Positions 61,597 to 64,000 of a stretch of 64,000 nucleotides of DNA are shown in pieces. Source of the DNA: Schizochytrium sp. CCTCC M209059 (taxonomy: Eukaryota > Sar > Bigyra > Thraustochytrida > Thraustochytriidae); contig KN805433.1 of the NCBI GenBank assembly GCA_000818945.1, positions 62,001-126,000 of the forward strand, read 5' to 3'. The translations under genes were made by a program, and so were the position numbers. Each line of letters begins with the position of its first letter. The first letter of the stretch is position 1. A model generated the notes under the pieces. It was not told the DNA's origin and did not search any database. It was given only the letters and a program-made list of their open reading frames with translations.

Positions 61597-61930
61597 CTCT
61601 ATTTATATGTCATGCATTTTTTGCTCATTTCCACCACTCTGGCATACTTGCAAACAAGAACTTTGCTCTTCCAAAGGTTCAGCCAACCAGAAATAGCCTA
61701 TTGCAATAGTTTACTACATACTTTCCTCTATGTTTAGCCGCAAAAACGGACTGCGTTAGTCTCAGCAATCCAGCTCGTGTATGATTTGTGACAACTCATC
61801 GGTTATACAGCGTGAACTCCCGATCGTCCTTGAAAGAAACAAGCGCAAACAGCCAGCAAACGTTGAGATTACATGCTATGTGTTGATTTGTTTTATTCCT
61901 ATAACAATTAATCTTCGCGTGAGTCGAGTC

Positions 61931-62866
61931 TTATAGAATGACAATAGGACGCTGCTCTTGCGTGAAGTTCGTTGCAGGCGACGTCGCAAAGACCGGGCTA
62001 GCGTGCATGGTCTCTCCAGGATGTAGCATCGGCGGCGCCGGTCCTGGCATCGAGCCAAGATTAATTTCCACAGCGCGTCTGGCCTCCTCAGGATATGAGT
62101 CTCGTTGCGGAGAGCGAGTGACGCGCACAGGGAGACAGCAGTCCTTGAGGAGAAGCGGAATGGCGCAAGGCTCGAGGCCGCAGATGTTGAGACCGCTTCG
62201 TGTCTCGTCCACCAGCAAAGACGAACGGGGTTTCTTGTACAGTAACACGAGGCCAAGCTGCACGATGCCAAAGCTCAGGCATACGAGACTCGGAAGGAAG
62301 ACCCAAAGGTCAAACTCAAAGATCGAGTACGCGCTCCACATGGTCCCCGAAAGAATTTGCATGGACAAAAATCCACGATTGATCGATGAGGCATCCTTGT
62401 TTGCAACCATGGTGCGCAAGTTGAGAAAGGGTGTCGCGTACAACGAAAAGGACGTCGCCAAACTAGCTATGCCGCCTGCCACGAGCGCCGCCTCCTTGTT
62501 GAAAAAGCTCATGATGATGATTGCAGCAATGCAGACCAACTGCACGAGCAGAAAAACCTCTATGCGTCGACACTGGGTCTGCGTTGGCCCCAACTGAAGA
62601 ACCGTCATGAGATAGAAAACGCCGAGCACGACGCCTCCGATCGAACCAAGAACATAATGATAGTCATCGATGAGCGCGCCGTAGAGGCACCACGTGGCGG
62701 CTTGTGGCACTGTCATGGCAAAGAGCACCGGATCAAGCGATCCGAGACGGCCGTTTCTGCGCGCCTCCAGAACAGCATACATGGGGCCAAAGTGCAATAG
62801 CTCGGTGACAACGAGCCCCGCCACAGGCGCGACCTGCGTCGCGAAGTAGCTGCTGCCCTCGCTCAT
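61931..62866 (-). CDS. SWEET sugar transporter 4 of 4
   Basis: 311 residues from the ATG at 62866, where homology to the other three begins (SYFATQVAPVAGLVVTELLH). The frame continues upstream to 63034 but without SWEET similarity. Landmarks: GSLDPVLFAMTVPQAATWCL, LGSIGGVVLGVFYLMTVLQL, LYATPFLNLRTMVANKDASS, INRGFLSMQILSGTMWSAYS, LPSLVCLSFGIVQLGLVLLY. The membrane core is most similar to SWEET 3 (RRNGRLGSLDPVLF, LNLR.MV.NKDASS), suggesting the two derive from the latest duplication. The tail has a cysteine-containing stretch and Pro-rich sequence without known motifs. The 3.2-kb gap to SWEET 3 is the largest in the array. Confidence 0.92.
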   Translation of the reverse strand: MSEGSSYFATQVAPVAGLVVTELLHFGPMYAVLEARRNGRLGSLDPVLFAMTVPQAATWCLYGALIDDYHYVLGSIGGVVLGVFYLMTVLQLGPTQTQCRRIEVFLLVQLVCIAAIIIMSFFNKEAALVAGGIASLATSFSLYATPFLNLRTMVANKDASSINRGFLSMQILSGTMWSAYSIFEFDLWVFLPSLVCLSFGIVQLGLVLLYKKPRSSLLVDETRSGLNICGLEPCAIPLLLKDCCLPVRVTRSPQRDSYPEEARRAVEINLGSMPGPAPPMLHPGETMHASPVFATSPATNFTQEQRPIVIL

Positions 62867-64000
62867 GATTCTCCCTCGTAATCGATGCAACGACGTCGCC
62901 CTTGTATGTATAGATGAGACTGTGCAAAGCAGATCAAGTTGTTTGTCTTGGTTCAAGCGTAAGGGAAATGCGCGCGGCGGCAAGCAACGGCAAGCGTCCC
63001 TCTTTGGGTGGCGATCGATAATGGCAATGCCCAAGCGCTCTTCTTGAGGCTGCGAACAAGTCTGAGGGGGGAGGGGTAGGAATGGGAGGGGGGGATTCTA
63101 TCTTGCCACGATGTGCTTGCCTTCGATTCTGCTTGTGTAGTACAAGAGGTTCACACGGTCAGAAAACTCGATTCAGCCGAGATTGAAAACTGCTGCCGTT
63201 TGCGCCGTGCCGCGAGCAGTGTGCGAGCAGTTGCTTCTCTTGACATACCTTCATGCGGCCCGAGAATCGTGTTCGCAGAACGAGGCACCTGGCTGGTTGG
63301 CTGGCTGGCTAGCTGGCTACACGTCGTCGCAATTTCACTTTCGGCTGCTTTCCCAACCTACCGTAACGGCGCCCGTCGATGCGGCGTTTCCGTCGCAGGC
63401 CAAACGCAAGCCACCACAGTCCCTGCATTCTCTGCTCGTATTTGCTTGCTCGGCGCCGCGTTGCCGCCGGTTATATCTCGGAAAAGATCAAATCGGTTTT
63501 GCCCCGACACGCGCACGAGGAGTCCCTCTTCTCACTTACTGTCAGTCATTTATGGAAGATTTAACCTCGGATGCCGCGGCCCTGCTCTTCGCTCGCCAGG
63601 AGCCGCGCAGATGCAAGCCCGAGGAGAGCTGAGCCATCAAGCAAAGCGAGCATGCGCAGACGCAGACCCAAGTCCTGGCTTCGCCTTAAGAAAATCGCGG
63701 TCTGCAAACGGCCGCCACTGCCGGCAACGCAATCAAGTTGGAAGGCGACACCAGGTCTGCGGACGTGAAGGCCACGCCCGCCTCGTTCTGTATTGGAAAC
63801 GATGAGGGGAGGTGGGTGGCTCCAAATAAACGACCAGGTCGCAACGATTACGGCGCGCATGTGCCACTAGATCCACACGTGACATCGCTCGCTACTAGCC
63901 ATGTAGCCGCCACAAAAGAACGGGAAGGGGAACGAGGATGATGAGATTTCGGGCGTCTTGGAAGAATCTTGATGAGGGAAAAGAAGAATGCAGCGCCGGC
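62867..64000. other. Terminal intergenic region
   Basis: Promoter side of SWEET 4, a purine-rich gggaggggg tract near 63065-63095, and a short ggctggctggctagctgg repeat at about 63292-63318. Open frames near 63113-63805 have no recognisable domain and are not called. Confidence 0.55.

Larger units (their letters stand above)
58752..61930. other. Long intergenic region between SWEET 3 and SWEET 4
   Basis: 3.2 kb without a supportable gene. It holds the (CTTGT)n leader of SWEET 3, poly-G (about 59143-59162), a GCTAGC palindromic array (59751-59780), a GC-rich block with (GCGCT)n and (CTGG)n near 60285-60340, and the (CATTT)n array at 61511-61596. Frames at 60015-60650 and 60086-60802 are composition-driven. 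Confidence 0.6.

Noticed and set aside
62867..63034. N-terminal extension of the SWEET 4 frame
   Set aside because: No similarity to other family members; the internal Met at 62866 matches the common start.

Overview
This is eukaryotic nuclear DNA. Long intron-free genes on both strands are separated by 0.2-3 kb spacers full of microsatellites, and two assembly gaps are present. The protein content suggests a heterotrophic stramenopile, most likely a thraustochytrid or other labyrinthulomycete: secreted PAN/Apple proteins with long PTDSPT-type stalks, SWEET transporters, tubulin cofactor E, a TOG-domain protein and a RING-CH protein fused to an AlgH/YqgE-like domain. That placement is an inference from family content; no rRNA or organelle marker is present to confirm it.

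Region 1 (1-35449) is a same-strand cluster of six secreted-protein loci built from three kinds of part: PAN/Apple-like cysteine modules, low-complexity Pro-Thr stalks, and a C-terminal von Willebrand factor A (VWA) domain. The first two loci are giant, near-identical tandem paralogues that also carry a beta-sandwich-like module ending in a WVW / MTFGFDFGC signature. Locus 1 enters the window already open and has a small frameshift in its stalk. Locus 2 is interrupted by an apparently exact 2,534-bp tandem duplication that truncates the VWA domain. Then come a small glycosylated PAN protein without VWA (18589), a short PAN-VWA protein with a degenerate metal site (21695), two PAN4-VWA paralogues (25720, 29034) and an acidic-PT-stalk PAN-VWA protein with a one-base frameshift (32449). 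The cluster looks like a locally expanding cell-surface or extracellular-matrix family.

Region 2 (35577-52870) holds mostly housekeeping-type genes: the RING-CH/AlgH fusion, a poly-Q protein, a small putative mitochondrial protein, tubulin-folding cofactor E, a membrane-anchored leucine-rich-repeat protein divergent from a TOG/CLASP-like protein, a membrane-anchored TauD-type dioxygenase and a TTC38-like TPR protein.

Region 3 (53346-62866) is a tandem array of four SWEET (MtN3/saliva) sugar-transporter genes, all on the minus strand. They have similar transmembrane cores and divergent C-terminal tails. The spacers are GC-rich and repeat-laden, and one contains a 20-N gap flanked by inverted repeats. 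The last 1.1 kb has no recognisable gene.

No tRNA, rRNA, CRISPR array or intact transposon was recognised.
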